Origin: an archaeon
GTDB lineage: Archaea; Thermoproteota; Nitrososphaeria; Conexivisphaerales; DTJL01
DNA: 38,650 nt
Direction: 5' to 3'
NCBI GenBank assembly: GCA_021811935.1
Contig: JAKAPW010000006.1
Location: 1-38,650, forward strand
Below the pieces are notes generated by a model. It made no database searches and was not told the origin of the DNA. It saw only the letters and a program-made list of their open reading frames with translations. The translations under genes were made by a program, and so were the position numbers. Positions 18,639 through 27,642 of the stretch are shown here, piece by piece. The stretch's first letter is position 1. Each line of letters starts with the position of its first letter.

Positions 18639-19469
18639 GTGGCCTCCGGGGGTACGTTGGGCATGGCGCTGATCGCCCTGGGAACAGCGTTGGCCCTGGC
18701 CGACATGGCCGCGTGGACGGGCCTGCAATATGCCTTCTACACGAACTATGAAGCGGGCTCCGTCATGGCGGCCGCGGGAGCGTTCTATATCGTCCAGGCG
18801 TCGGCCGTGTCTCTCGTGGCCGGGGGCTTCGTCTCCGCCTATCTGTATTTCAGGGACAGGCCGAGGGCGGGCGCCACGCTGGCCGCCGTCGTATCCGAAG
18901 TACTCTCGTCCAGGAGGGACGTGCTCCGGGGGGTGGCGGCGGGAATCGCCTACGCCGTCTTCTACGCCTTCGCCTCCAGCGTCATAGTCTATCAGCCGAC
19001 TGTGGACTTCGCCCAGGCCTACGGCGTGACAGCCCCGGGCTGGCACATCGCTGCGTGCTGCGGCAGCATGGGGACGGTCCCCGCGGTGGAGCTGTACGTG
19101 CTCCCCTCCTATCACCTGGGGGGGCAGGTCCTCCCGCTGGACGTGCTGCTGTCGCTCGTCATCCCCGTCCTGGTGGGCTTTAACGTGGCCATAGCTTCCT
19201 GTGCCGTGCGGAACAGGCCGTCTGGCAACGGAGGCAGGTGGCTGGCCGGCGTGGGGGCTTTCGTCGGCGTCTTCACGGGGTGTCCCACCTGTGCCGGCCT
19301 CTTCCTTGCCGGCGCAGCGGGCGGACTGGGCGCGGCCGGCCTGGCCCTGGCCCTCCAACCCTATCAGGCGGCCTTCATCTCGCTCAGCATACCGATCCTG
19401 GTGGCGGGCGCGGTCGTCGCGCTTCGGAGCCTCGGGAAGCTCATGTACGGAAGCTGCGCGATAGCGTAG
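18639..19469 (+). CDS. Multi-pass membrane protein with paired Cys motifs (CCGSMG, TGCPTCAG)
   Basis: Several hydrophobic helices with AACCGSMGTV and FTGCPTCAGLFLAGAAGG; directly upstream of the metal-regulator/CopA genes. Confidence 0.7.
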   Translation: MASGGTLGMALIALGTALALADMAAWTGLQYAFYTNYEAGSVMAAAGAFYIVQASAVSLVAGGFVSAYLYFRDRPRAGATLAAVVSEVLSSRRDVLRGVAAGIAYAVFYAFASSVIVYQPTVDFAQAYGVTAPGWHIAACCGSMGTVPAVELYVLPSYHLGGQVLPLDVLLSLVIPVLVGFNVAIASCAVRNRPSGNGGRWLAGVGAFVGVFTGCPTCAGLFLAGAAGGLGAAGLALALQPYQAAFISLSIPILVAGAVVALRSLGKLMYGSCAIA

Positions 19470-19483
19470 CTATTCCGGACAGA

Positions 19484-19504
19484 TTTATATCTCGGGCAGA
19501 TATA
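19484..19504. promoter_or_regulatory. TATA box overlapped by inverted repeat TATATCT-N5-AGATATA
   Basis: tttatatctcgggcagatata; perfect 7-bp arms at 19486-19492 and 19498-19504, just upstream of the PadR-like ORF. Confidence 0.6.
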
Positions 19505-19521
19505 TCACCACAAGACTGTAC

Positions 19522-19974
19522 TTGAAGCGCGTCCCAGGGATGAGCTCTATGGTGAACGACTTTTCGAAGTTTTACGTCATGCTCCTGCTCTCGGAGGGGC
19601 CGAAGCATGGGTACGAGATAATGTCCCAGATGGAGGGGAGGCTCGGGAGGAGGGCCAGTCCGGGCCAGGTCTACCCGTTCCTGAGCGCGCTGCGCTCCGA
19701 GGGGATGGTCGCCTTCGTGGAGGAGGGGACAGGCAGAAAGAAGAGGAAGGTCTATTCCTTCACAGCCGAAGGGAGACGCCTCTGTGACAGGCTTTTCGCC
19801 CAGTTCACCGCCCTGGTGTCGAGCGCCATCAGGCCCAGCATACGTGTCTGCTCACATTGCGGGTGCAGCGTCTTCAGGGACGCGCACGTGGAAGAGGTGG
19901 GCGGAAGGAGGCTCTCCTTCTGCTGCAGGTATTGCGCGGCGTCATACAGGAAGTCGACGGTCGGGGGGGGCTGA
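19522..19974 (+). CDS. PadR-like transcriptional regulator with C-terminal TRASH-like metal-binding domain
   Basis: FYVMLLLSEGPKHGYEIMSQMEGRLG...SPGQVYPFLSALRSEGMV winged helix; C-term CSHCGCSVFRDAHVEEVGGRRLSFCCRYCAASY. Confidence 0.82.
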   Translation: MKRVPGMSSMVNDFSKFYVMLLLSEGPKHGYEIMSQMEGRLGRRASPGQVYPFLSALRSEGMVAFVEEGTGRKKRKVYSFTAEGRRLCDRLFAQFTALVSSAIRPSIRVCSHCGCSVFRDAHVEEVGGRRLSFCCRYCAASYRKSTVGGG

Positions 19975-19980
19975 AGCGGG

Positions 19981-22035
19981 TTGCCCACCGACCCGGTCTG
20001 CGGGATGTTCGTCCAGGAGTCGCCCGACGCCCTCCACGCGGCAGTCAGGGGGGCCACCTACTACTTCTGCTCCGAATACTGCATGAAGACGTTCACAGCG
20101 CCGGAGCTCGAACTGCGCCTGCTGAAACGGATGACCCTCCTCGGCCTCCTCCTCGGAGTCCCCATACTGATCCTGTCGTACGTCGCGGTCGCCCCCGGCT
20201 GGGTCCTGCTCCTCCTGGCCACGCCGGTGCAGTTCGTGGCGGGGTGGAGGTTCTATCAGGGGGCATGGAACGCGATAAGGATGCGCTCCTCGAACATGGA
20301 CTTCCTGATAGCCGTGGGGACCTCGGCCGCATACTTCTACAGCCTCGCCTATGTCCTGTTCCCGACGGAATTCCCGTACGGCGGGCTCTATTTCGACACT
20401 TCGGCGGCCATCATAACTCTCATCCTGATGGGGAAGCTGCTGGAGCACACCGTCAGGGGGAAGGCGACAGACGCGATAACCAGGCTGCTGCGGCTCCAGC
20501 CCACAACGGCCACCGTCGTCAGGGACGGGGGGGCCCATGAGGAGGTGCCTATCGAAGAGGTCCAGGTGGGCGACGTCTTCCTGGTGAGGCCCGGCGAGAA
20601 GGTGGCCACGGACGGCACGGTGGTGGACGGCCACTCCTCGGTGGACGAGAAGATGGTGACCGGGGAAAGCGTCCCGGTCGAGAAGGCGGGGGGCGCCCCG
20701 GTCATCGGAGGCACGCTGAACGGCACGGGGGCGCTGAAGGTCAGGGCCGCCAGGGTAGGGGCCGACACCACGCTGGCCAAGATAGTCCAGGTAGTCCAGG
20801 ACGCGCAGACGTCCAAGGGGCCCGTGGAAAGGCTGGTCAACACTATCTCGACCTATTTCGTCCCCGCCGTGGTCCTGACGGCCCTGGTTTCGTTCGTCTC
20901 CTGGACCGCGATAGGCCACAAGCCGGTCAGCTTCGCCTTCACCGCGGCCGTGGCCGTGCTGATAATAGCGTGCCCGTGCGCCCTCGGGCTTGCCACCCCC
21001 GCGGCTATAGTGGTCGGGGCAGGGAAGGGAGCCGAAAATGGGATACTGATCAAGGGAGGGGAATACCTGGAGAGGATGCAGAAGGTCGACACGGTGGTCT
21101 TCGACAAGACGGGGACGCTCACCGAGGGGACGCCCTCGGTCACCGACGTAATCAGCCTGGACCCCTCCTTCTCGGAGGGCGACGTGCTGAAGCTGGCCGC
21201 CGTGGCAGAGACGCGTTCAGAGCACCCGCTCGCGTCGGCCGTGCTGAAGAAGGCCGGAGAGGAGCTCGGTCTGGTGCCGGAACCCGATTCGTTCGAATCC
21301 GTCCCGGGCGAAGGCGTGCGCGCCTCCTACGCCGGGATGCAGGTCTTCTTGGGCAGGGCCGCGGAGCTCGAGGGGGAGCACGCGGCGACCCTCGACCGCC
21401 TGGCCGGCCAGGGAAAGACCACGATGCTGCTGACTGTGGACGGCAGGGCCGCCGGGCTGGTGGCCGCGGCCGACACGCCGAAGCCCTTCGCAAAGGAGAC
21501 GGTGCAGGCGCTCGCGAAGATGAAGCTGGACGTGGTGATGCTGTCGGGCGACGACGAACGGACGGCCGCGGCCATGGCATCACAACTGGGGATAGGGAGG
21601 TGCATCGCGGGCGTTTCTCCGGCGGGGAAGTCAGAGACGATCAAGAGGCTGCAGGAAGAGGAGGGGAGGAGCGTGGCGATGGTGGGGGACGGCATAAACG
21701 ACGCGCCTGCGCTGGCGCAGGCCGACGTCGGCATAGCGATAGGCTCCGGCTCCGACATAGCGATAGAGACGGGCGGGCTCATCCTGATGCGGGACGACCC
21801 CAGAGACGTGGTGGCAGGCATACAACTCGCGCGCAGGACGATGGGCAAGGTCAGGCAGAATCTCTTCTGGGCATTCGTATACAACGTCGCGCTGATCCCG
21901 GTCGCGGCCGGGCTGCTCTATCTGGTGGTCGGCGTCCTGCTCAACCCGATACTCGCCGGCGCGGCTATGGCCATGTCCTCCGTCACGGTGGTCACCAACT
22001 CCCTGACGCTCAGGAGGTTCACCCCCAAGATGTGA
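19981..22035 (+). CDS. copA: Cu+-type P1B ATPase with N-terminal YHS/TRASH-like domain
   Basis: PTDPVCGM...YYFCSEYCMKTF N-term, TGES, IACPCALGLATPAA, DKTGTLTEG, MVGDGINDAPALAQADVGIAIGSG. Confidence 0.93.
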   Translation: MPTDPVCGMFVQESPDALHAAVRGATYYFCSEYCMKTFTAPELELRLLKRMTLLGLLLGVPILILSYVAVAPGWVLLLLATPVQFVAGWRFYQGAWNAIRMRSSNMDFLIAVGTSAAYFYSLAYVLFPTEFPYGGLYFDTSAAIITLILMGKLLEHTVRGKATDAITRLLRLQPTTATVVRDGGAHEEVPIEEVQVGDVFLVRPGEKVATDGTVVDGHSSVDEKMVTGESVPVEKAGGAPVIGGTLNGTGALKVRAARVGADTTLAKIVQVVQDAQTSKGPVERLVNTISTYFVPAVVLTALVSFVSWTAIGHKPVSFAFTAAVAVLIIACPCALGLATPAAIVVGAGKGAENGILIKGGEYLERMQKVDTVVFDKTGTLTEGTPSVTDVISLDPSFSEGDVLKLAAVAETRSEHPLASAVLKKAGEELGLVPEPDSFESVPGEGVRASYAGMQVFLGRAAELEGEHAATLDRLAGQGKTTMLLTVDGRAAGLVAAADTPKPFAKETVQALAKMKLDVVMLSGDDERTAAAMASQLGIGRCIAGVSPAGKSETIKRLQEEEGRSVAMVGDGINDAPALAQADVGIAIGSGSDIAIETGGLILMRDDPRDVVAGIQLARRTMGKVRQNLFWAFVYNVALIPVAAGLLYLVVGVLLNPILAGAAMAMSSVTVVTNSLTLRRFTPKM

Positions 22036-22230
22036 GCGACCGTCTGGCCTTCGACATCCACGGGCTTGGATGCGCCGCCTGCACCCCATCTTCAAGAGGG
22101 GGCTGGAGGACGTGCCGGGCGTCCGCGGGGTCAGGACGCCCGCCATGCTGAACCGGGTGGTCGTGGAGTTCGACCCGCTGACAGCGCCGGAGGCGTCCGT
22201 GAAGCCGGCCGGGTGCTCCCGGAAGCAATA
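22032..22230 (+). pseudogene. Frameshifted HMA/CopZ-like copper chaperone
   Basis: GTG overlapping the copA stop gives SDRLAFDIHGLGCAAC; the homology-like reading continues in another frame as PIFKRGLEDVPGVRGVRTPAMLNRVVVEFDPLTAPEASVKPAG. Confidence 0.75.
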
Positions 22231-22309
22231 GTGGCCTGCCCTGTTGAACAGGTGCATCTGGCTCCTCTCCACGCCGCCGCTCGGCACCCTGTAGAGGTTT
22301 ATCCCTCTC

Positions 22310-22704
22310 TCAACCACCGCCGACGGGGTCGTCCGGGGCCAGGGTGCCGCTGTCGACCACCACCAGCCTCCTCACAAGCTCGGGTTGCTCCAGCGCTATG
22401 CGGGCCGCCACGAACCCGCCTCTGGAATGCCCGACCAGGTTCACGCCCATCGTCCGGAGAAGGCCGACTGCGTGCCGGACCTGCGAGTCCATCTCGTAGC
22501 CGTCGGCCGGGTTGAAGCCCATCCCCAGCCTGTCGAAGGCATAGACGTGGAACCCCTTCCGACAGGGCGTCGAATTTGAGGGACCAGCGTACGAACCGTA
22601 GAATTGCCGGGATTACCGCCGTGAATCAGGACAGCATCGTGGCCCGACCCGGCCTCGAAATATCCGGTGCTTGTCCCGCCGAACTTCGCTTCTTCCGGGT
22701 TCAT
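22310..22704 (-). pseudogene. Degraded alpha/beta hydrolase (MhpC-like fold)
   Basis: ATG overlaps the stop of the lactonase ORF; MNPEEAKFGGTSTGYFEAGSGHDAVLIHGGNPGNS, then frame shifts to WSLKFDALSEG and GFHVYAFDRLGMGFNPADG...NLVGHSRGGFVAARIALEQPELVRRLVVVDSGTLAPDD, then early stop. Confidence 0.8.
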
Positions 22705-23459
22705 GCCACCCTGACCACACGCCTGTCCCCCCAGGTGGATATGTCGTGCCCCGGTATCACCATGTCCGCCGAGGAGGCCTCGGCCTTCGCCCTCTCCAGG
22801 GCCAGCAGGCATTCCCGGAGGTCCCAGAAGTAGCCCACGGGCTCTTCCTTGTCTATGTTGTAGCGGAGGTAGGCGTTGTCGCTGGCGAGCACGGCGGTCC
22901 CCCCGGCCGTCGCCACCGACACCATCTGGAGCCCCGGGGTGTGCCCGCCCGCCAGCATCACCTTGACCCCCGGCGCCACCTCCGCGTCGCCGTCCACCAC
23001 GACGACGCGCCCCCCGGACATCATGTCGACCAGATCCAGCATCATCGTCCTGTTCGCGGCCCTCCTGGCCGCCTGGAACCTCATGATGTCCCCCCTCCAG
23101 AAGTCGATCTCCCTCTTCTGTATGTAGAACCTCGCATTCGGAAAATGCCTGTACCCCGTGAAGTGGTCTATGTGCAGGTGGGTGACGACCACCTTCCTGA
23201 CGTCTTCCTTCTTCAACCCGAGCCCGGCGAGCAGCTCTCCCGGGTCCCTGTAGTCCTTCCCGTTCGCCCATTCGCCGGCGACGTCCTCACGAAAGGCCGT
23301 GTCCACGAGCACCGGCTCCCCGTCCCCCAAGATGCACCACACCGGATAGGGGACGCGGTTCTCCTTGCCCACGTCCGACCTCAGGACGGGGGATATGCCC
23401 GAGCCGTGCCAGCTGGGAGAGGAGCCGACCATGATTCCGTATATGGAACGGTTGACCAT
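22701..23459 (-). CDS. Metallo-beta-lactamase-fold hydrolase, N-acyl-homoserine-lactonase-like
   Basis: VVVTHLHIDHFTGYRHFPNARFYIQKREIDFW; GGHTPGLQ; ASDNAYL; MVIPGHD metal ligands. Confidence 0.85.
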   Translation of the reverse strand: MVNRSIYGIMVGSSPSWHGSGISPVLRSDVGKENRVPYPVWCILGDGEPVLVDTAFREDVAGEWANGKDYRDPGELLAGLGLKKEDVRKVVVTHLHIDHFTGYRHFPNARFYIQKREIDFWRGDIMRFQAARRAANRTMMLDLVDMMSGGRVVVVDGDAEVAPGVKVMLAGGHTPGLQMVSVATAGGTAVLASDNAYLRYNIDKEEPVGYFWDLRECLLALERAKAEASSADMVIPGHDISTWGDRRVVRVA

Positions 23460-23516
23460 GACGACCTCACCTCCGCATCACAGATAAGCCTTGCACGACG
23501 GAGAGCGCCCTGCCGC

Positions 23517-23530
23517 TAAAACATATATAG
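23517..23530 (+). promoter_or_regulatory. Putative TATA box of the CoA-transferase operon
   Basis: aaaacatatataga about 30 nt upstream of the ATG at 23555 (leaderless spacing). Confidence 0.5.
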
Positions 23531-23554
23531 ACTGAGCCGGGCCGCCCTTTCGAC

Positions 23555-24505
23555 ATGGTTCTGGATTTCGTCGAAGCGAGGAAGCAGATAGAGGCGAAGG
23601 ACCATTCTATGCGCGACAAGCTGATGCCGCCCGAGGAGGCCGCGAAGCTCGTCAGGGACGGCGACCACATGGCGATCGGCGGGATAATGTACTCCAGGAC
23701 GCCCATGGCCATGATAAGGGAGGTCATAAGGCGCGGCGTCAAGGGGCTCACGGCTTCCAGGCTCCTCTTCTCATTCGAATCAGACATGCTGTTCGTGGCC
23801 GGCAGCGTCGACAAGGCGGTGACGAGCTGGATAAGCATGGCCGTCACATGGGGCGTGTCCAAGATAATGCGCAACTATGTCGAAGGAGGCAAGGTCAAGC
23901 TGGAAGAGTGGAGCCACGCGGGGATCAACCTGAGGTACAAGGCGGGGGCGATGGGGGTGCCCTTCCTTCCGACGCTGTCGATGCTCGGGTCCGACCTGAT
24001 GAAGTACAACGGTGCGAAGGAGATGGACTGCCCGTTCACGGGCAGGAAACTCTGCCTGGTCCCCGCCCTGTATCCTGACGTCGCGGTCATCCACGTCCAG
24101 CGGGCGGACAGGTACGGTAACGTCCAGGTGGACGGGATGCCGTTCGCGGACGCGGACCTGGCCAGGGCCTCCGGCAGGGTGATCGTTACGGCCGAAGAGA
24201 TAGTGAGCACGGACCGGATAAGGAGGGAGGGGGACAAGACGGTCATCCCCTTCTTCTGTGTCGACGCCGTGGTCGAAGCCCCCTTCGGCTCGTACCCCCA
24301 TGAGTGCCCGGGCCTCTATCAGGCGGACTACGAACACTTCCATCGTTACGCGGACACGGTGGCGAAGAAGGGGGTAGACGGCGTCAAGGAGTACCTGCAG
24401 GAGTACGTATACGGCCCCGCGTCTTACTATGACTACCTGCAGAAGTTCCACATCGCGAACCTGATGAAGAACGTCGGGCTGTCGAGGCGGCTGGTGAGCG
24501 ACTGA
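23555..24505 (+). CDS. CoA-transferase subunit A (glutaconate CoA-transferase GctA / IpdA-like)
   Basis: DKLMPPEEAAKLVRDGDHMAIGGIMYSRTPMAMIREVIRRG; followed by subunit B. Confidence 0.83.
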   Translation: MVLDFVEARKQIEAKDHSMRDKLMPPEEAAKLVRDGDHMAIGGIMYSRTPMAMIREVIRRGVKGLTASRLLFSFESDMLFVAGSVDKAVTSWISMAVTWGVSKIMRNYVEGGKVKLEEWSHAGINLRYKAGAMGVPFLPTLSMLGSDLMKYNGAKEMDCPFTGRKLCLVPALYPDVAVIHVQRADRYGNVQVDGMPFADADLARASGRVIVTAEEIVSTDRIRREGDKTVIPFFCVDAVVEAPFGSYPHECPGLYQADYEHFHRYADTVAKKGVDGVKEYLQEYVYGPASYYDYLQKFHIANLMKNVGLSRRLVSD

Positions 24506-24506
24506 G

Positions 24507-25277
24507 ATGCCAGGCTACACGACGGCGGAGCTGGTGACCGTGATGGCCTCCAGGGAGCTGGAGGACAGGAAGACAGCGTTCGTGGGAGCCGGCCTGCCGC
24601 TCATTTCGGCAGCGCTAGCGCAGAAGACGCACGCCCCCGACCTCACCATAATCTTCGAAGGCGGGGCGGTCGCCCCCCTGATCCATCCCACGCTCGCCCC
24701 CTACTCCACAAACGAGGCCAGGGCGACCAGGTTCGCGCTGATGGTCTCCTCCCCGTCCGACCTGTTCAACCTGCTGCATCGGGGCTACATAGACTACGGC
24801 TTCCTCGGCGGCGCCCAGATAGACAAATACGGGAACATCAACACCTCGGTGATAGGGGACTTCGAACACCCCAAGGTCAGGCTCCCAGGGAGCGGCGGGG
24901 CCAACGACATATCGTCGCTCTGCACCAAGACCATGATAGTCACCCACCACGAGAAGAGAAGGTTCATCGAGAAGATAGACTTCCTGACCAGCCCGGGCTA
25001 CCTCGCCGGGGGCGACAGCAGGAGGGCCGCCGGGCTGATCTTCGGCAAGGTGGACAGGCTGGTGAGCCACCTCTGCGTGATGGACTTCGACGAAGAGAGC
25101 GGGGTCATGCGGGTGAAGAAGCTGCATCCGGGGGTGACGATAGAGGACGTGCTGGAGAACACGGGCTTCGCGCCTCTGGTGGCGGAGAAGCTGGAGACCA
25201 CCAGCCCCCCGACGGAGAGGGAGCTGAAGATACTCAGGGAGCTGGACCCCGAAGGGATGTACGTACCGCACGCTTAA
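24507..25277 (+). CDS. CoA-transferase subunit B (GctB / IpdB-like)
   Basis: AFVGAGLPLISAALAQKTHAPDLTIIFEGGAVAP; GFLGGAQIDKYGNINTSVIG. Confidence 0.83.
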   Translation: MPGYTTAELVTVMASRELEDRKTAFVGAGLPLISAALAQKTHAPDLTIIFEGGAVAPLIHPTLAPYSTNEARATRFALMVSSPSDLFNLLHRGYIDYGFLGGAQIDKYGNINTSVIGDFEHPKVRLPGSGGANDISSLCTKTMIVTHHEKRRFIEKIDFLTSPGYLAGGDSRRAAGLIFGKVDRLVSHLCVMDFDEESGVMRVKKLHPGVTIEDVLENTGFAPLVAEKLETTSPPTERELKILRELDPEGMYVPHA

Positions 25278-25298
25278 TTATCCTGAAGCGGTCCGCCG

Positions 25299-26150
25299 AT
25301 GCGGGGCTTGAAATACATAGACTGCCACGTACACATCACCCCCAAGAGGATGCTCCAGGAGGAGTCGTTCAGGCTCTACCTCCAGGGGAAGAAGGACGCG
25401 GACGCGATAAGGAGGGCGACGGAGGATCCAGCATACTTCGTCTCCATCCTGGACGAGGCGGACGTGGAAAAGGCGTTCCTGATCTCCATAGTCTCGCCGG
25501 ACATAGAAGGAATGCCGTTCGAATACAACGACTTCCTCGCCAAGTACGCGGCGGAATTCCCGGACAGGCTTGTCCCGATAGGCTCCATCCACCCGCTCTA
25601 CACGAAGGACGCGAAGAAGGACTTCGAGCACATCGTGGACGGGCTGGGGATGAAGGGGATCAAGGTCCACCCGCCGCACCAGTCGGTCTATCCCAACGAC
25701 CATCGGAACGGCAACAAGGCATTGACCACGATATATTCCATGGCGCAGGACAGGAAGATACCCGTGATCATCCACACCGGGACGTCGATCTTTCCCAAGG
25801 CCAGGAACGTCTACGGCGACCCCATCTATGTGGACGATGTGGCGGTGGACTACCCCGACCTGAAGGTGGTGATGGCCCACGGCGGCAGACCGCTCTGGAT
25901 GCAGACTGCGTTCTTCCTGGTGCGTAAGCACCCGAACGTCTACCTCGACATATCCGGGATACCCCCCCGCGGCCTCCTGGGCTACTTCCCGAGGCTGGAG
26001 GAGATATCGGAGAAGACGATGTTCGGCTCCGACTGGTCCGGCCCCATGGTGCCCGGTATCAAGGAGAACATAGCGTCCTTCCTGGAACTCCCGCTTTCCT
26101 CCCGGGCGAAGGAGTCCATCCTTCGCCGGACCGCCCTGAAGATGCTGTGA
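25299..26150 (+). CDS. Amidohydrolase-2/ACMSD-like metal-dependent (de)carboxylase or hydrolase
   Basis: YIDCHVHITP HxH motif, GMKGIKVHPPHQ, VIIHTGT, VVMAHGGRP, MFGSDWSG. Confidence 0.85.
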   Translation: MRGLKYIDCHVHITPKRMLQEESFRLYLQGKKDADAIRRATEDPAYFVSILDEADVEKAFLISIVSPDIEGMPFEYNDFLAKYAAEFPDRLVPIGSIHPLYTKDAKKDFEHIVDGLGMKGIKVHPPHQSVYPNDHRNGNKALTTIYSMAQDRKIPVIIHTGTSIFPKARNVYGDPIYVDDVAVDYPDLKVVMAHGGRPLWMQTAFFLVRKHPNVYLDISGIPPRGLLGYFPRLEEISEKTMFGSDWSGPMVPGIKENIASFLELPLSSRAKESILRRTALKML

Positions 26151-26226
26151 ACCGCCGCGGGGCTTCCAACAGGACGAGGCCGGAACGCACCAGTCGCGGG
26201 GGGGCCTTCCACGCGTCCGCGGGTCC

Positions 26227-27594
26227 CTACAGCTTCCCTTCCCTCTTCATCTTCTCGATTTCTTCCAGCGACGGTATCCTGGCCCTCTCGGGGAAGGGGG
26301 CGTGGAGCGGTCGGGTGGCGTCTATGAGCATCAGGCTCCAGACCCTGGCCTCGTCCTCGCCTTCGCCGGACGGGTCGAGCATCTGGCCGTATGTGTGGGG
26401 TATGATTATCGTCCCCTTGCTCGGGTCGCACCTCGTAGCGATGGCCCAGAGCACCTCTTCCGGGTTCCTGGTGTTTATGTCGTCGTCGACCGCGACGCAA
26501 TACTTGATGCTGTCGTTGGCACCCACCGCAGACAGCATGGCCTTCCTGCCGTCCCCTTCGCGCTCCTTCTTCAGCGAAATGACGTAGAAGAAGGTGTGCA
26601 GGAAGTTGGCCGACTTCACGCCCGGCACGTCCTCCTTGATCCTCTCCTGCGTCAGGACGGTCTTGGCTATGAAATAGTAACCGACCTCCGAGGACCTGGC
26701 CGTGATGCTGTAGTAGATCGGGTCGCGCCTGTGGGTGATCCTCTTGACCACCACCACCGGCCGCATCCCCTGGACGCCGTAGTAGCCCGTGTATTCGCCG
26801 TACGGGGCCTCCTTCTCCCTGACGCGAGGGAGTATCTCACCCTCCATCACTATCTCCGCGTCGGCGGGGACCAGCAGGTCGGACGTTTCGGCCCTGATGA
26901 GCTGGATAGGGCTGCCGACCAGGGAGCCCGCCAGGGCGTATTCGTTCCTGCCCAGGGGGAGCCCCGTCGCAGCCGCCATCCCCACGGCCGGGTGATACCC
27001 TATGACTATGGCTATCTTCAACGGCTCGTTCCTGGCGTCCGCCTTGTTGTAGATGTGCCACAGGTGCCTTGGCTCCAGCAGCACCCCGAACTTGTTCTTG
27101 CCCTTCAGCAGGAACCTGTGGAACGACATGTTCTGCTCCCCCGTCTCCGGGTCCCTGGCCACGACGAACCCGCCGGTCAGGTAGGGGCCGGCGTCCTTCT
27201 CGTGCATGGTCACTATAGGGAACCTGGTGAGGTCCACTTCGTCCTCCCCGACCACGACCTCCTTGCAGGGCCCGGTCTCGAGCACCACGGGCTCCACCTC
27301 CTTCCTCACCCTCTTCACCAGCTCTTCGTTCAGCTTTTCGAAGGTCACGTCGGCCGGCAGCCCCAGGCCCATGGCCAGCCTCTTCCTGGTCGACAGCATG
27401 TTCACCAGGACTGGCATGTCGAAACCCTTCACGTTCTCGAATAGCAGAGCGGGGCCCTTCTCAGCCTGTACCTTCATGTGGATGGCGGCTATCTCGAACT
27501 TCGCGTTGACCTCCCCGGTCTCCCTCTTCAGTTCGCCGCTCTTTTCGACAAGATTCAGATAACTCCTGAACGTGGATGGGGATTCGCTGAACAT
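26227..27594 (-). CDS. UbiD-family decarboxylase
   Basis: FRSYLNLVEKSGELKRETGEVNAKFEIAAI; DAGPYLTGGFVVARDPETGEQNMSFHR; EAPYGEYTGYYG; RNPEEVLWAIATRCDP. Confidence 0.93.
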   Translation of the reverse strand: MFSESPSTFRSYLNLVEKSGELKRETGEVNAKFEIAAIHMKVQAEKGPALLFENVKGFDMPVLVNMLSTRKRLAMGLGLPADVTFEKLNEELVKRVRKEVEPVVLETGPCKEVVVGEDEVDLTRFPIVTMHEKDAGPYLTGGFVVARDPETGEQNMSFHRFLLKGKNKFGVLLEPRHLWHIYNKADARNEPLKIAIVIGYHPAVGMAAATGLPLGRNEYALAGSLVGSPIQLIRAETSDLLVPADAEIVMEGEILPRVREKEAPYGEYTGYYGVQGMRPVVVVKRITHRRDPIYYSITARSSEVGYYFIAKTVLTQERIKEDVPGVKSANFLHTFFYVISLKKEREGDGRKAMLSAVGANDSIKYCVAVDDDINTRNPEEVLWAIATRCDPSKGTIIIPHTYGQMLDPSGEGEDEARVWSLMLIDATRPLHAPFPERARIPSLEEIEKMKREGKL

Positions 27595-27605
27595 CGCACG
27601 TGGCG

Positions 27606-27632
27606 CGCCTTTTTCGCATATAAATAGGTTTA
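27606..27632 (-). promoter_or_regulatory. Putative promoter of the UbiD gene
   Basis: Reverse complement contains aaacctatttatatgcg, TATA-like, about 25-35 nt upstream of the start. Confidence 0.5.
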
Positions 27633-27642
27633 CGGATGCCGT

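Noticed and set aside
20970-22151. 393-aa ORF running parallel to copA
   Set aside because: Shadow frame within copA; only its last part (from 22032) is meaningful, as the start of the HMA relic.
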